Shown one piece after another: positions 18,049 to 26,493 of a DNA stretch of 64,000 nucleotides. Position 1 is the stretch's first letter. Each line of letters opens with the position of its first letter. Origin of the DNA: JAFGSG01 sp964626055 (GTDB taxonomy: Bacteria > Spirochaetota > UBA4802 > JAFGDQ01); contig CAZVDF010000006.1 of the NCBI GenBank assembly GCA_964626055.1, forward strand, positions 1 through 64,000, given 5' to 3'. Under the pieces are notes generated by a model, which saw nothing but the letters and a program-made list of their open reading frames with translations, had not been told where the DNA came from and ran no database searches. The translations under genes were made by a program, and so were the position numbers.

Positions 18049-18228
18049 TTATCGACTGTAAAATTTTAACGCATTTTTTCTGCATTTATCAATGAATATC
18101 CCGCATTTAATGCAGTCAGGGTGATTGAACTCCCCAGGCAATTGTTTGTGCGGAGCATGTTCCATCGGGCACAATCTGGCGCATTGGCCGCAGCTGTTGC
18201 AGGATTCGCTCACTATGACCGGATTCAT
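18049..18228 (-). CDS. Small 4Fe-4S dicluster-type ferredoxin
   Basis: Cysteine motifs CNSCGQCARLCP and CIKCGIFIDKC are arranged as in small 2[4Fe-4S] ferredoxins; the second lacks the final CP pattern but keeps four Cys. I favour the ATG at 18228 (59 residues, MNPVIVSESC). The longer 79-residue version starting at 18288 overlaps sequence that codes a DUF5714 peptide on the other strand. It probably carries electrons for an unidentified redox partner. No strong ribosome-binding site is seen at either start. Confidence 0.75.
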   Translation of the reverse strand: MNPVIVSESCNSCGQCARLCPMEHAPHKQLPGEFNHPDCIKCGIFIDKCRKNALKFYSR

Positions 18229-18231
18229 TGA

Positions 18232-18636
18232 AAACCGGATTCCAATACCAGATCCATCAAGGGACATTTTATTTGTGATAAATGCCATCAGAGTTCAGCA
18301 AATGATCTGATCGAACGGTTCTGCAATAATGCAAATGATACCGACCCGATTAGCATGGCAATAAAACTTATGAACAGCCCGAAAATAAAAATGCATGGAC
18401 CGGAACATCATTTTTTAGTTCCTGCCGTATTGCTGGCAGCGTATTACAATCTGGATGCCGTCGAGCATATATCACCTGAAGATAAAGCCGAAATAATAAA
18501 CAAAGCGCGCCAGCGTGCGGAAATAGTGCCGGGCGGATTTTGCGGTTTTTATGGCTCCTGCGGGGCTGCGATAGGCACGGGGATTTTTATAAATCTGCTG
18601 ACTAAAGCGACGCCTATCTATATAAAAAAATTATGA
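18232..18636 (+). pseudogene. DUF5714 gene remnant, truncated at both ends
   Basis: From ATG 18355 the frame gives 93 residues with strong DUF5714 character: MHGPEHHFLVPAVLLAAYYN and VPGGFCGFYGSCGAAIGTGIF. The same frame stays open upstream to a TGA at 18229 and encodes recognisable family sequence (IKGHFICDKCHQSSANDLIE, then a segment with FCNN and DPIS) with no proper start codon. The usual N-terminal Cys motif and the C-terminal Cys-rich tail are absent. I therefore read it as a 5'- and 3'-truncated gene, although ATG 18355 could still give a short protein, and its stop overlaps the next start (ATGA). Confidence 0.65.
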
Positions 18637-19247
18637 CAGAAGAACATATTTTTTTCACATCACAAAAATTACAGGTAGAAGCTTTAGTCGAAATTAAACC
18701 GGGCGAAAAAGCTATCATTATGTGCCATCCTCATCCCCTATACGGCGGCGATATGTATAATCCCGTCGTAGAGGCTGTTTTGGATGCTTACAGTCTGAAA
18801 GGATTCAGCACTCTGCGTTTCAATTTCAGGGGTGTGGGGTCCAGCGAGGGAGAGTACGGCAACGGCATAGACGAACAGGAAGACGTATTGTCCGCTATTG
18901 AATATTTTGCCGGTCTTGAAAAATCCGATATAAATCTGGGAGGTTATTCGTTTGGCGCATGGGTTTGCGCTTCAGGTCTGAAGAACTGGAAACAGGTTAA
19001 ATCGCTCATTATGGTATCGCCGCCTGTTGCCGCCATGAGTTTTAATTTTTTGACTTTTGATCCGCGAATAAAATTGATTATCGGTGCCGATAGAGACGAC
19101 ATCGGTCCCGTCGATACGATCGCCGGCATGATTAAAAAATGGAATCCCGGAGCTCTCTTTCAAATAATCAAAAATTCCGATCATTTCTATTCAAATAAAT
19201 ATTCAGAGATCAAACGAATAGTCGGAGATTATTTATCAGCCGAATAA
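18633..19247 (+). CDS. Alpha/beta hydrolase (COG2945-like)
   Basis: The 204-residue hydrolase has the pattern AIIMCHPHPLYGGDMYN with the oxyanion-side HPHP motif, then TLRFNFRGVGSSEG and the nucleophile elbow GGYSFGAW (Ser at about residue 110). A late His lies in NSDHFY, and an Asp in IIGADRDDIGP is a triad candidate. This fits small serine hydrolases of COG2945; the substrate is unknown. The ATG overlaps the preceding stop by four bases, suggesting translational coupling in an ancestral operon with DUF5714. Confidence 0.9.
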   Translation: MTEEHIFFTSQKLQVEALVEIKPGEKAIIMCHPHPLYGGDMYNPVVEAVLDAYSLKGFSTLRFNFRGVGSSEGEYGNGIDEQEDVLSAIEYFAGLEKSDINLGGYSFGAWVCASGLKNWKQVKSLIMVSPPVAAMSFNFLTFDPRIKLIIGADRDDIGPVDTIAGMIKKWNPGALFQIIKNSDHFYSNKYSEIKRIVGDYLSAE

Positions 19248-19391
19248 CTGCTACTATATATTTATGCCGGCCATATGGTATAATAACAGACGCTCCATGC
19301 TCACCGGAGGCGGATTATGGCTTCGAGGCGGTAAGATGAACGTTGCCTTTAATAAATCCCGCACTTTAATCTTTAAACAGGAGATCGAAAA

Positions 19392-19964
19392 ATGAAATTG
19401 CGGATACCGGTGTTCCTAATCAAACTGATTGGGGATATTTATCTTCATAAATTTCCTTTATGGTGCCTTTACAAACCATCACAGCATAAAGTCAAAGGGT
19501 ATGAAGTCAGAAAAATCATTAAAGTTCTTAAAATCGGTGATATACTTATAAGACGGTATAACGGATATTTAAATACATTATTTACTCCGGGCTTCTGGGG
19601 ACATGCCGGACTATATACTGGCAAGGACAGAATAATACACGCGATCGGACAGGGAGTAATTATGGAAGATATTCTGGATTTTTGCAGAACCGACAGCATC
19701 GCAGTGGTCAGGATTAAAAATATAAAAAATATTAAAATCAATAAAGCGCTTTCTACTGCCCGTAAATATTTAAAGGATCATGTCGAATATGATTACAGGT
19801 TCAGGGATGAAAACGGGAAAGTTTATTGTACTGAACTGGTAAATGAGTGTTATAATCATTTGTTCAATAACGATTATTCGGATTATTTCGGGAACAAAAT
19901 ATTAACGCCCGACGGTGTTTTTAAAAGTAAAAAAGTAAAACAGGTTATTACGATAAAACACTGA
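19392..19964 (+). CDS. YiiX/NlpC-P60-like permuted papain-fold protein
   Basis: The 190-residue protein carries the permuted cysteine-peptidase layout. LKIGDILIRRYNG is followed by a His motif, FWGHAGLYTGKDRIIHAIGQGV, and later a Cys motif, KVYCTELVNECY. This is the order seen in YiiX/YebB-type (DUF830) amidases. His near residue 75 and Cys near 144 are the likely catalytic pair. There is no clear signal peptide. It may act on lipid or peptide amide bonds, but no substrate can be named. CAGGAG precedes the ATG. Confidence 0.85.
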   Translation: MKLRIPVFLIKLIGDIYLHKFPLWCLYKPSQHKVKGYEVRKIIKVLKIGDILIRRYNGYLNTLFTPGFWGHAGLYTGKDRIIHAIGQGVIMEDILDFCRTDSIAVVRIKNIKNIKINKALSTARKYLKDHVEYDYRFRDENGKVYCTELVNECYNHLFNNDYSDYFGNKILTPDGVFKSKKVKQVITIKH

Positions 19965-20032
19965 TTTCCCGGATAATTTTAATATAAATTAAAAAAAATT
20001 TGCTTTTTATAAAATTTTATAATTGATTGAAG

Positions 20033-20129
20033 ATGCCTGCTAAGGCATATAATCATTAAAATTGCTATTCCGAAAAACGGATGTATTATCCCCGCAGTAA
20101 GGCTGCGGTGGATTGAATCTTAAAAGATT
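20033..20129 (+). promoter_or_regulatory. Structured leader with four short hairpins
   Basis: Within 97 bases before the gene at 20181 there are four small hairpins: ATGCC/GGCAT (20033-20048), TCCG/CGGA (20069-20081), CCGCAG/CTGCGG (20092-20108) and AATCTT/AAGATT (20116-20129). Such density suggests a folded leader RNA. I recognise no riboswitch class; the c-di-GMP-I signature in particular is absent. Confidence 0.35.
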
Positions 20130-20180
20130 AAAAAATTCTAATTGAATAAGCTTAATTAATTTTTTTGTGGAGATATTATA

Positions 20181-20546
20181 ATGCCTATCGCACTTGAATA
20201 CAATGACGAAAAAAAAATTTTATGCGCAACTGTAATAAAAATGATGAGTTCGTCTGAATTCCATGACGCCCTTAAAAAAATAACCGATGATTATCCGCCC
20301 GATACTCAGATTCTATGGGATACAAGTTCAGTTTATGTGCCGGTTGGCAGCGATAGATGTAAACTGGATTTAATCGAATTACACAAAAAGTTTCCCGAAG
20401 AAGGTAAAACAAAAATTGCGATTATTACATCAAGCGATTACACATTCGGCGCTTCCAGAAGAAATGAAATGCTTTCAAGTAAGTGGCCTAAAAATATTAT
20501 GGTATTCGGTAATTTTTTAGACGGCGAGGAATGGCTGGAAGGATGA
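20181..20546 (+). CDS. STAS/SpoIIAA-like protein, 121 aa
   Basis: The short cytoplasmic protein alternates strands and helices. The features ILWDTSSVYVP, KTKIAIITSSDYTFGASRRNEML and a C-terminal MVFGNFLDGEEWL are the layout of single-domain SpoIIAA/STAS-like regulators. The usual phosphorylatable Ser/Thr cannot be identified safely. GGAG lies 9-12 bases before the ATG. It is followed 44 bases later by a helical hypothetical, with which it may be co-transcribed. Confidence 0.7.
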   Translation: MPIALEYNDEKKILCATVIKMMSSSEFHDALKKITDDYPPDTQILWDTSSVYVPVGSDRCKLDLIELHKKFPEEGKTKIAIITSSDYTFGASRRNEMLSSKWPKNIMVFGNFLDGEEWLEG

Positions 20547-20590
20547 TGCCGTCACATTTTTCTTCAAGGACATATTTTAAAAGGTGAGAA

Positions 20591-20920
20591 ATGGCGATCA
20601 ACAAGCCAAAAGAGAATCCTTCGCAGGATGGACTTCAAATTTTCGATCTTCTTAATGAGATATATTTAAAATTCAATCCTTACGATAATCTGGATAATTA
20701 CGTTAAAGAATGCAAAAAACAATTCGCTAATATAGAAAATGAAAAAAATATTGAACCAATTATTGATGATTTGTTCAGAAGATGGGCTAACGGACAGATA
20801 GATTCGCTTATGGAACAAAATAAAATTCCCGACAGGAATAAAATTATTTCGTTCTTAAAAAACGGGGTTTTTGTAATTACAGATTATCAATACCTTTTCT
20901 ATAAAATGACTTGTCTCTAA
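20591..20920 (+). CDS. Hypothetical helical protein, 109 aa
   Basis: The acidic, mostly helical product of 109 residues has no membrane segment or known motif. AAAGGTGAG lies just before the ATG, a good ribosome-binding site. It follows the SpoIIAA-like gene on the same strand and may function with it. I do not recognise the family. Confidence 0.65.
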   Translation: MAINKPKENPSQDGLQIFDLLNEIYLKFNPYDNLDNYVKECKKQFANIENEKNIEPIIDDLFRRWANGQIDSLMEQNKIPDRNKIISFLKNGVFVITDYQYLFYKMTCL

Positions 20921-20968
20921 TTATTAAATTGCGCCGCAAATAATTATAAAAAGAAAAAATAAGTATTT

Positions 20969-21169
20969 TTAACCTCCCCCGATAAACCTTGTTATCTGAA
21001 TCATATCGCCATCAACAATTTTGTCAAACTTTTCCGCCGTTTCTCCGTTTATTTCTACGGTCAAACCCGCAGGGGATTTTATTTCCAGATATTTTAACAG
21101 ATCGGCAACTGTAAAAGGATTTGATTCTGTATTTATCGTAAAATCATCTCCATTAATAACCAGCGTCAT
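20969..21169 (-). CDS. thiS: Sulfur carrier protein ThiS
   Basis: This beta-grasp sulfur carrier of 66 residues starts MTLVINGDDF and ends in the required di-glycine (RFIGGG). The C-terminal Gly is adenylated and thiocarboxylated to donate sulfur for thiazole formation. I place the start at 21169 because GGAG lies 8 bases upstream and the length fits the family; an in-frame ATG 30 bases earlier is less likely. No other thiamine genes are present, so MoaD-like or other sulfur transfer roles are possible. Confidence 0.85.
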   Translation of the reverse strand: MTLVINGDDFTINTESNPFTVADLLKYLEIKSPAGLTVEINGETAEKFDKIVDGDMIQITRFIGGG

Positions 21170-21354
21170 AGGCCGTGCTCCATATATGTTTCTAATCAAC
21201 AGCTGACAGTTAAAAATCTCTTTACTGATTTAAATCATTTAAATCAAAGACATTTTTAAATTCTAATCAGCTATATTTTAATTTATGAACGAATAACTAA
21301 AAAGTCAAAAATATTTCCATTACTTTTATTGTAGTAATTATTGTGAGGAAAACT

Positions 21355-21447
21355 ATGCTCATTAATTCTGCAAAAATATCGTTCGAACCGTATTGTAAAA
21401 ATTTTATTTTAAGGCCGGATCCTGGCTATTCAAATTTAAAACAATAA
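21355..21447 (+). CDS. Possible 30-aa small ORF
   Basis: ATG 21355 is preceded by GTGAGGAAAACT, a good ribosome-binding site at the right distance, and reads 30 codons to a TAA. The peptide is basic with no hydrophobic span. It overlaps the 3' end of the minus-strand gene at 21426. The only support is the ribosome-binding site. Confidence 0.25.
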   Translation: MLINSAKISFEPYCKNFILRPDPGYSNLKQ

Positions 21448-21857
21448 GAAAGAAAAACATTTTTATTTAAAGGATTCGCGTAAACACTGATATCAGGATT
21501 TACGCAGCTAAATACTGTCTCAATGATTCCCAGCGTCAGTCCGCTTATTAGCCCGCCGGTTACGGTATAATAAAAATCCTTTAATTCGGCATTACCTTTA
21601 CCCATCCAGTCATCATATATCACTTCCTTGGCCGCACCGGCCAGACCTGCCATACCTACGCTCCAGACCGAGGGGAAAATTCTCGATTTATCGAAAACCA
21701 CTTCTTCCAGTTCAGGGCATATAAAATATGAAACTCCGCCGATTATAATTCCTGCCTCAAGATGCAGCTTTTTATCATGCTGCATATGATAATCTCCGTA
21801 AATTTTCGAAGATGAACTGATTATACATAATACAATTGGTAAAATTATTATTTTCAT
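21426..21857 (-). CDS. YfiM/DUF2279-like envelope protein
   Basis: The product has about 143 residues from MKIIILP. A signal-like hydrophobic start is followed by a pattern seen in YfiM/DUF2279-type proteins: HDKKLHLEAGIIIGGVSYF, AGLAGAAKEVIYDDWMGKGNAELKDFYYTVTGGLISG. Conserved charged residues (Asp-Lys-His, Lys-Glu, Asp-Trp, Asp-Phe) are embedded in hydrophobic stretches. The role of this family is not known to me. The first ATG five codons earlier is also possible. The gene is isolated. Confidence 0.7.
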   Translation of the reverse strand: MKIIILPIVLCIISSSSKIYGDYHMQHDKKLHLEAGIIIGGVSYFICPELEEVVFDKSRIFPSVWSVGMAGLAGAAKEVIYDDWMGKGNAELKDFYYTVTGGLISGLTLGIIETVFSCVNPDISVYANPLNKNVFLSYCFKFE

Positions 21858-22009
21858 TTTATTCCGGAACAAATTATTTTTTTAAATGTTCGTAAAAAGT
21901 TTAATTGACTTTTTACATGCCTGCTAACGATATTCAATAAATTAATAATAACCCTTAATAATTATTAAGGAAGCTATTTTTTATTTATTCAATTTATGGG
22001 GTAAGCTTT

Positions 22010-22585
22010 ATGGCTTCAATTTCCGAATTCCGCAAAGGAATGGCAATCCGTTTTAATAATGATGTATGGATAATTACCGAATTTCAGCATGTAACGCCGG
22101 GCAACTGGAGAGCTATGGTAAGGACCAAAATGAAAAACGCAAAAACAGGACGAGTCCTTGAGAATACTTTCAGAATGACTGATTCTATTGAAGAAGTCCG
22201 TCTCGAAGAGAAGGAGATGCAGTATATTTATGAGGCAGACGGCGAGCTGAATTTTATGGATAACGAAACATTCGACCAGATATCCATTTCCTCCGATCTT
22301 TTAGGAGATCAAAAGCGTTTTCTCAAGGAAGGGAATCTGTGTAAGATCCTGTTCATGGAAGGAAATGCTATTTCAGCGGAGCTGCCGACAACAATAAATT
22401 TTAAAGTAATAGAGGCGGAACCAGGGCTGAAAGGCGCATCGGTTACGAATATTATGAAAAATGCGGTTATTGAGACCGGAGTTAAAGTACAGGTCCCCAT
22501 ATTTATAAATGCAGGAGATACTCTCAAGATCGATACGCGGACCGGCAAATACATCGAACGTGTTTCCCGCGATAAAGAAAAATAA
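22010..22585 (+). CDS. efp: Elongation factor P
   Basis: EF-P relieves ribosome stalling at proline runs. The product has 191 residues in three beta-barrel domains, with KGMAIRFNNDVWIITEFQHVTPG, RTKMKNAKTGRVLENTFR and the C-terminal signature GASVTNIMKNAVIETGVKVQVPIFINAGDTLKIDTRTGKYIER. The loop tip that normally carries Lys or Arg (modified by EpmA, EarP and others) reads PGNWRA, so Asn32 occupies that position. GGGG occurs about 10 bases before the ATG. It stands alone. Confidence 0.97.
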   Translation: MASISEFRKGMAIRFNNDVWIITEFQHVTPGNWRAMVRTKMKNAKTGRVLENTFRMTDSIEEVRLEEKEMQYIYEADGELNFMDNETFDQISISSDLLGDQKRFLKEGNLCKILFMEGNAISAELPTTINFKVIEAEPGLKGASVTNIMKNAVIETGVKVQVPIFINAGDTLKIDTRTGKYIERVSRDKEK

Positions 22586-22723
22586 ACCTCAAAAAAATAT
22601 TGAAAATATCGGTTATTTCAAATACCCTATATCCCTGGATATTTTAGAAATTAAAAATATCCGGTTTATAAAATAAATGCATAGTCCGTAGTCTTTAAAC
22701 TCAAGGATTACGGGGAGGTCAAC

Positions 22724-23644
22724 GTGATTTTCAGGAGCACAGGCGTTGTAACCGATAATTTTTTTGTAATTGCAAACGCTCAGTTCCCGGTTTATCTTTT
22801 TAACGGCCTGCAACCGGTTCTATTCGACGGCGGGATTTCTGCTGCCGGGAAACTCTATATTGACAGCATCAAATCAATTCTTAAAAACAGGAAGCCGGAA
22901 TTTCTTTTTTTGACCCATGTCCACTGGGATCATTGCGGAGCCGTAAATTATATCAAGACGGCTTTCCCATCCCTTCATGTGGCTATGTCAAAAAAATCCG
23001 CTGATATTATTGCAAAGGAATCCGCACAGAAGAGAATGGCTGAACTGAATATAAAAGCAGAAGATATTATTTTCTCCTCTCCGCATATAAACCCGTCAGA
23101 TGTTATTCATGAAGCCTTTCGCCCTTTCAAACCGGATATAATTGTGAAAGACAACCAATCGATTGCGTTAAAAGACGGGAGTAATGTTGAAGTCATTGCT
23201 ACACCCGGCCACACCCGCGATTTTATGAGCTACTACCTGCCCAAGCAAAAGATCCTGATTTCCTCCGACGCCTCCGGATGCTTAGACAGCAACAATAAAA
23301 TAGCAGTGGAATTTCTTGCTGATTACGACGACTATTTAGCTTCCCTTAAACGTCTGTCAAAACTTCCGACAGATATTCTCTGCCAGGGGCATCGGCTGGT
23401 ATTTATCGGAAGAGATGAAGTTTCAAATTTTCTTTCAAACTCAATTCATGAAACAGAAATGTTCAGAGATAAAGTCTACAGATTATTTGAAGAAGATAAT
23501 AATGATATTGACCGGGTAATTTCCAGGATTAAAGCCGAGGAATATGACACAATAGACGGGATTAAGCAGCCAGAGATCCCTTACTTAATTAATCTGAGAG
23601 CACAAATCACACATCTCGCGGAAAAATTCAGCAGGCAAAACTGA
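22724..23644 (+). CDS. Metallo-beta-lactamase-fold hydrolase
   Basis: The 306-residue protein has the binuclear metal motif THVHWDHCGA (about residues 63-72), a second His in ATPGHTRDFMSYY, an Asp in LISSDASG, and GHRLVF near the end. This is the MBL fold, with a glyoxalase-II-like arrangement. Substrate is unknown. The start is GTG 22724, supported by GGGGAGG 6 bases before it. It converges with the Fe-S gene at 23680. Confidence 0.9.
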   Translation: MIFRSTGVVTDNFFVIANAQFPVYLFNGLQPVLFDGGISAAGKLYIDSIKSILKNRKPEFLFLTHVHWDHCGAVNYIKTAFPSLHVAMSKKSADIIAKESAQKRMAELNIKAEDIIFSSPHINPSDVIHEAFRPFKPDIIVKDNQSIALKDGSNVEVIATPGHTRDFMSYYLPKQKILISSDASGCLDSNNKIAVEFLADYDDYLASLKRLSKLPTDILCQGHRLVFIGRDEVSNFLSNSIHETEMFRDKVYRLFEEDNNDIDRVISRIKAEEYDTIDGIKQPEIPYLINLRAQITHLAEKFSRQN

Positions 23645-23679
23645 TCCATTCATATAAACATCACAGTATTTTTGTATAT

Positions 23680-24852
23680 TTAATATTTTTCTTTAAAAAA
23701 CCTATTAAATTTGATCTTAAGCCCTATCATAATGATGGAAGGCATCATTTTAACCAGGAGCTTAATATATCCATTAGAAGGGTTTTTAAACAAAGGATTT
23801 TCAACCAGCATTATTGCATTTTTTTTGCATGCATCAATGCAATTCCCGCAGCCGATGCACCTGTCCTCATAATATCGATGCGATTTATTTATGAATGTAT
23901 GAGCGTGCGTGTTGCATACACCGGCGCAATTGCCGCAATTATTGCATAGCGAAGCATCAACCATGACAATATTGTGAGGAGCTGCCAGAAAATTATTGCT
24001 GAAATGGTTGGCTGTCTGCAAAATATGACAGCAGCAATCGCAGCAGGTACATATAACATTTTGCAGAGTGGGATCAACGTTTGCAGTTAGAAATACAAGC
24101 TTTTTTTCCCATCTCTCCGCAACTATATCATTCATTCCGCTTCTGCTTACTGACCGGCCGTTACCGCTGGAAACCGTCTGCTTTGAAAAATTCCCAATGA
24201 CAAGACAGCCGTCTTCCGGAGCCGCCCGTTTGCAATTATGTCCGATCAGCTTCTTTGAGTGTCTGCAGGGGCAATAATTCAAGACCGCAAAATGATTATG
24301 CGCATCAAGCATATTTGACATAAGATCAGTATTGACTACATAATTTTTATTTTCTACCACATGCTGAATAGGTATATTCCTGATCGCATCCAGCTCGCGC
24401 GTAAGGTATTCCGCGATATACCCGGTCCCGAATAGATCGTTAAGCAGTTCAGAATATTTTTTATGCCACGGAGTCTTCTGGCCTGTCATGAAGATATATT
24501 CGAATATTCCGGGAATAAGGGGATATAGCATAAATTTTCCCTCGGATTCGTAAATAATCCGACGTTTTCCCATCGATTTAAGAATAGGCAATATATCGCT
24601 TATGCCGCGTTTGCAAATCCTGGAAATAGTCTCTGCCGGTCGCGGATACAGAAAAGTCAAGCCTTTGCAAATTTCAGCTTCTTCCGATGTAAAAAGATGA
24701 GAGACAAGCTCAATCAGCTTATCGCTCATCGGCGGCCCCATTATCTTGACGGAGCTGAATATTCTTGCCAACTCAACAAATGCCGGGTGAAATTTAGGAG
24801 TGTTATTGACGCCAATAATAATATTATTCGTAAAACCAGGATTATAACTCAT
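23680..24852 (-). CDS. Fe-S protein with C-terminal 2[4Fe-4S] ferredoxin domain
   Basis: The 390-residue protein starts with a winged-helix-like region (residues about 40-130, ELVSHLFTSEEAEICKGL). A cysteine motif NYCPCRHSKKLIGHNCKRAAPEDGC lies mid-protein, followed by CTCCDCCCHIL. Two classical clusters end it: CNNCGNCAGVCNTHA and CIGCGNCIDACKKNA. Related proteins couple a CPCR cysteine site to a ferredoxin module in anaerobic redox metabolism. The dense Cys count implies strict dependence on iron-sulfur assembly. The partner is not identifiable. Confidence 0.88.
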   Translation of the reverse strand: MSYNPGFTNNIIIGVNNTPKFHPAFVELARIFSSVKIMGPPMSDKLIELVSHLFTSEEAEICKGLTFLYPRPAETISRICKRGISDILPILKSMGKRRIIYESEGKFMLYPLIPGIFEYIFMTGQKTPWHKKYSELLNDLFGTGYIAEYLTRELDAIRNIPIQHVVENKNYVVNTDLMSNMLDAHNHFAVLNYCPCRHSKKLIGHNCKRAAPEDGCLVIGNFSKQTVSSGNGRSVSRSGMNDIVAERWEKKLVFLTANVDPTLQNVICTCCDCCCHILQTANHFSNNFLAAPHNIVMVDASLCNNCGNCAGVCNTHAHTFINKSHRYYEDRCIGCGNCIDACKKNAIMLVENPLFKNPSNGYIKLLVKMMPSIIMIGLKIKFNRFFKEKY

Positions 24853-24928
24853 TGTATTTTTTATTCATCCGTTATCTTAAATAAATTTCTTTTCCGATGT
24901 ATAAATCTATAACGCTTAAACAGAGCTT

Positions 24929-25930
24929 TCATTTAATATTAAAAATTCCCTTTTCATTAAATTTCAACTTTATAGATTCTTTTTTAATCTTATCCGGAAA
25001 TTTTACCATAGAAAATCCTTTAAGATAATATTCGCCTTTACCGTCCTTAAAAGCTTTTAAAATTCCCTTGCCGAGGCTCTTTGAGCTGAATTCATTTTTT
25101 ACGCTTAAAATATTCTCACCCTTCCTGTTCAGAATATTTTTTGTGTAACCCTCCACAAGTTTATTTGCATTAATATTGAAATTATAATTAAGATCATTGA
25201 AATACAGGCTGGCTTTTGTTTTATTTTTCATTATGATATCAAAATTTACCTTAAGTTTTAAATCTAATTCCGAAGGATCAATGATCTTTGCAGTATCCCT
25301 GCCGTCTATCATTGCAGAAAACATCTTTTGTACGGAATCCGCGCTTAGATTCTTTCTTGCAGAGCGTTTAATTGCAGCTTCGATCTCCTCCCTGGAAGGT
25401 TTGGCAACCTTAAAGTTTGCTATATTTATTTCAGGTTTAATCGTAGGCAATTCCTTTTTTAACTTAAATTTAAACGTAACATCTTTAGAAATCTTCTGAA
25501 AGGAATCGGGAAGCGGCAGTATGATTAACATATCTATCAGACATTTAAGAGAATCCCTCCTGCTGTAATCCTTTACAATATCCGCAATGTCCGCATACTT
25601 AATGTTTACAAACAGGCGTGTGATCTCAGTCCCACTTGCTTTAATTTTTAGCTTATTGGTTTCGGTTTTAAAAAATTGCTTGTTCTCGACGAAAAAAGCA
25701 GCCTTTAAAGTGCTCACTTTAAGCTTTATCGGATAAGGATTTGTAATCGCAACATCGAAAATAAAAGTTATATCGGAAAGGCTTATAGAATCGATATCAA
25801 AATTGGTTATTTCAGCAGCGGGCTTAGGTATATTTATTCCATGAATCTGATCGGGAACTTCTAAAGCATTGGAATTGTTGAAAAATGCACAGGATAGAAA
25901 TAAACTCGTTAAAAAGTATAGTTTTTTCAT
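24929..25930 (-). CDS. LEA type 2 / WHy-domain envelope protein
   Basis: The 333-residue product has a signal peptide (about residues 1-22, SCAFFNNSNA). Two LEA14-like beta domains follow: ITNFDIDSISLSDITFIFDVAITNPYPIKLKVSTLKAAFFV and a second near residue 225 (LDLKLKVNFDIIMKNKTKASLYFNDLNYNF). The conserved N-P-x-P in TNPYPI is typical. WHy/LEA2 proteins are linked to stress tolerance in other organisms, but the molecular role is unknown here. Cys14 could make it a lipoprotein, though the context is weak. It lies downstream of the lysine-rich gene, separated by a hairpin. Confidence 0.8.
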   Translation of the reverse strand: MKKLYFLTSLFLSCAFFNNSNALEVPDQIHGINIPKPAAEITNFDIDSISLSDITFIFDVAITNPYPIKLKVSTLKAAFFVENKQFFKTETNKLKIKASGTEITRLFVNIKYADIADIVKDYSRRDSLKCLIDMLIILPLPDSFQKISKDVTFKFKLKKELPTIKPEINIANFKVAKPSREEIEAAIKRSARKNLSADSVQKMFSAMIDGRDTAKIIDPSELDLKLKVNFDIIMKNKTKASLYFNDLNYNFNINANKLVEGYTKNILNRKGENILSVKNEFSSKSLGKGILKAFKDGKGEYYLKGFSMVKFPDKIKKESIKLKFNEKGIFNIK

Positions 25931-25970
25931 ATTTATTTTTTATTATATGGGAATATTGTTAAGTTATAAA

Positions 25971-26000
25971 AAAAGCGAGAGCATTTGTACCCCCGCTTTT
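25971..26000 (-). terminator. Hairpin downstream of the lysine-rich gene
   Basis: AAAAGCG (25971-25977) pairs with CGCTTTT (25994-26000), with A/T runs on both sides. It sits after the stop of the minus-strand gene at 26044 and fits a weak intrinsic terminator. Confidence 0.6.
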
Positions 26001-26043
26001 AAGAACAAAAAAAACATATTTTTAATATGTATAAAAATCTATC

Positions 26044-26493
26044 TTACTTCTCTTTATCTTTTTTGGCTTTTTTATCTTTCTTTGCTTTTGTATCTTTCTT
26101 GGGTTTATCTTCTTTCTTTTCTTTTACTTCCTTCTTCGGTTTTTCTTTTGTCAGCTTATCATCTTTCTTCTTTTTTTCTTCTTTCTTTGTCTTTTCTTTT
26201 TGATCCTTATCTTCTTTTAGTTTTTTTTCTTTAGTTTTTTTATCGTCTTTTTTTGCTTTAGTCTCTTTCTTTTCTTTTACTTCTTTATCTCCCTTTTCAG
26301 CAGATGCGAGTTTTCCATAGTTCTTGCTTTTTGATCTATCAACGACTTCTTTACCATCTTTATGATAATGATACTCTTTTTTCTGATGATCCCAGTGCCC
26401 GCCATCTTTGTCTGTCCTTCCGGGATGTCCAAAAGTTATCTCAATCATGAAAAAAGAAATAAAAATAAAAAAAGCGATACTTTTCCACATCAT
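26044..26493 (-). CDS. Secreted YHYH protein with lysine-rich tail
   Basis: A signal peptide (about residues 1-21, ending ITFG) is followed by a short YHYH motif, HPGRTDKDGGHWDHQKKEYHYHKDG (residues 23-47), where the His could bind metal. From about residue 60 to the end the protein is nearly pure Lys/Glu/Asp with few other residues. This tail lacks hydrophobic residues and should be disordered and highly charged; it may bind acidic polymers, DNA or peptidoglycan. The low-complexity A/G-rich coding strand shows the same bias. Function unknown. Confidence 0.8.
   Translation of the reverse strand: MMWKSIAFFIFISFFMIEITFGHPGRTDKDGGHWDHQKKEYHYHKDGKEVVDRSKSKNYGKLASAEKGDKEVKEKKETKAKKDDKKTKEKKLKEDKDQKEKTKKEEKKKKDDKLTKEKPKKEVKEKKEDKPKKDTKAKKDKKAKKDKEK

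Noticed and set aside
18125..18310. Plus-strand 61-codon frame with Cys and His over the ferredoxin
   Set aside because: It is the complement of the ferredoxin cysteine motifs; the minus-strand product is the recognisable one.
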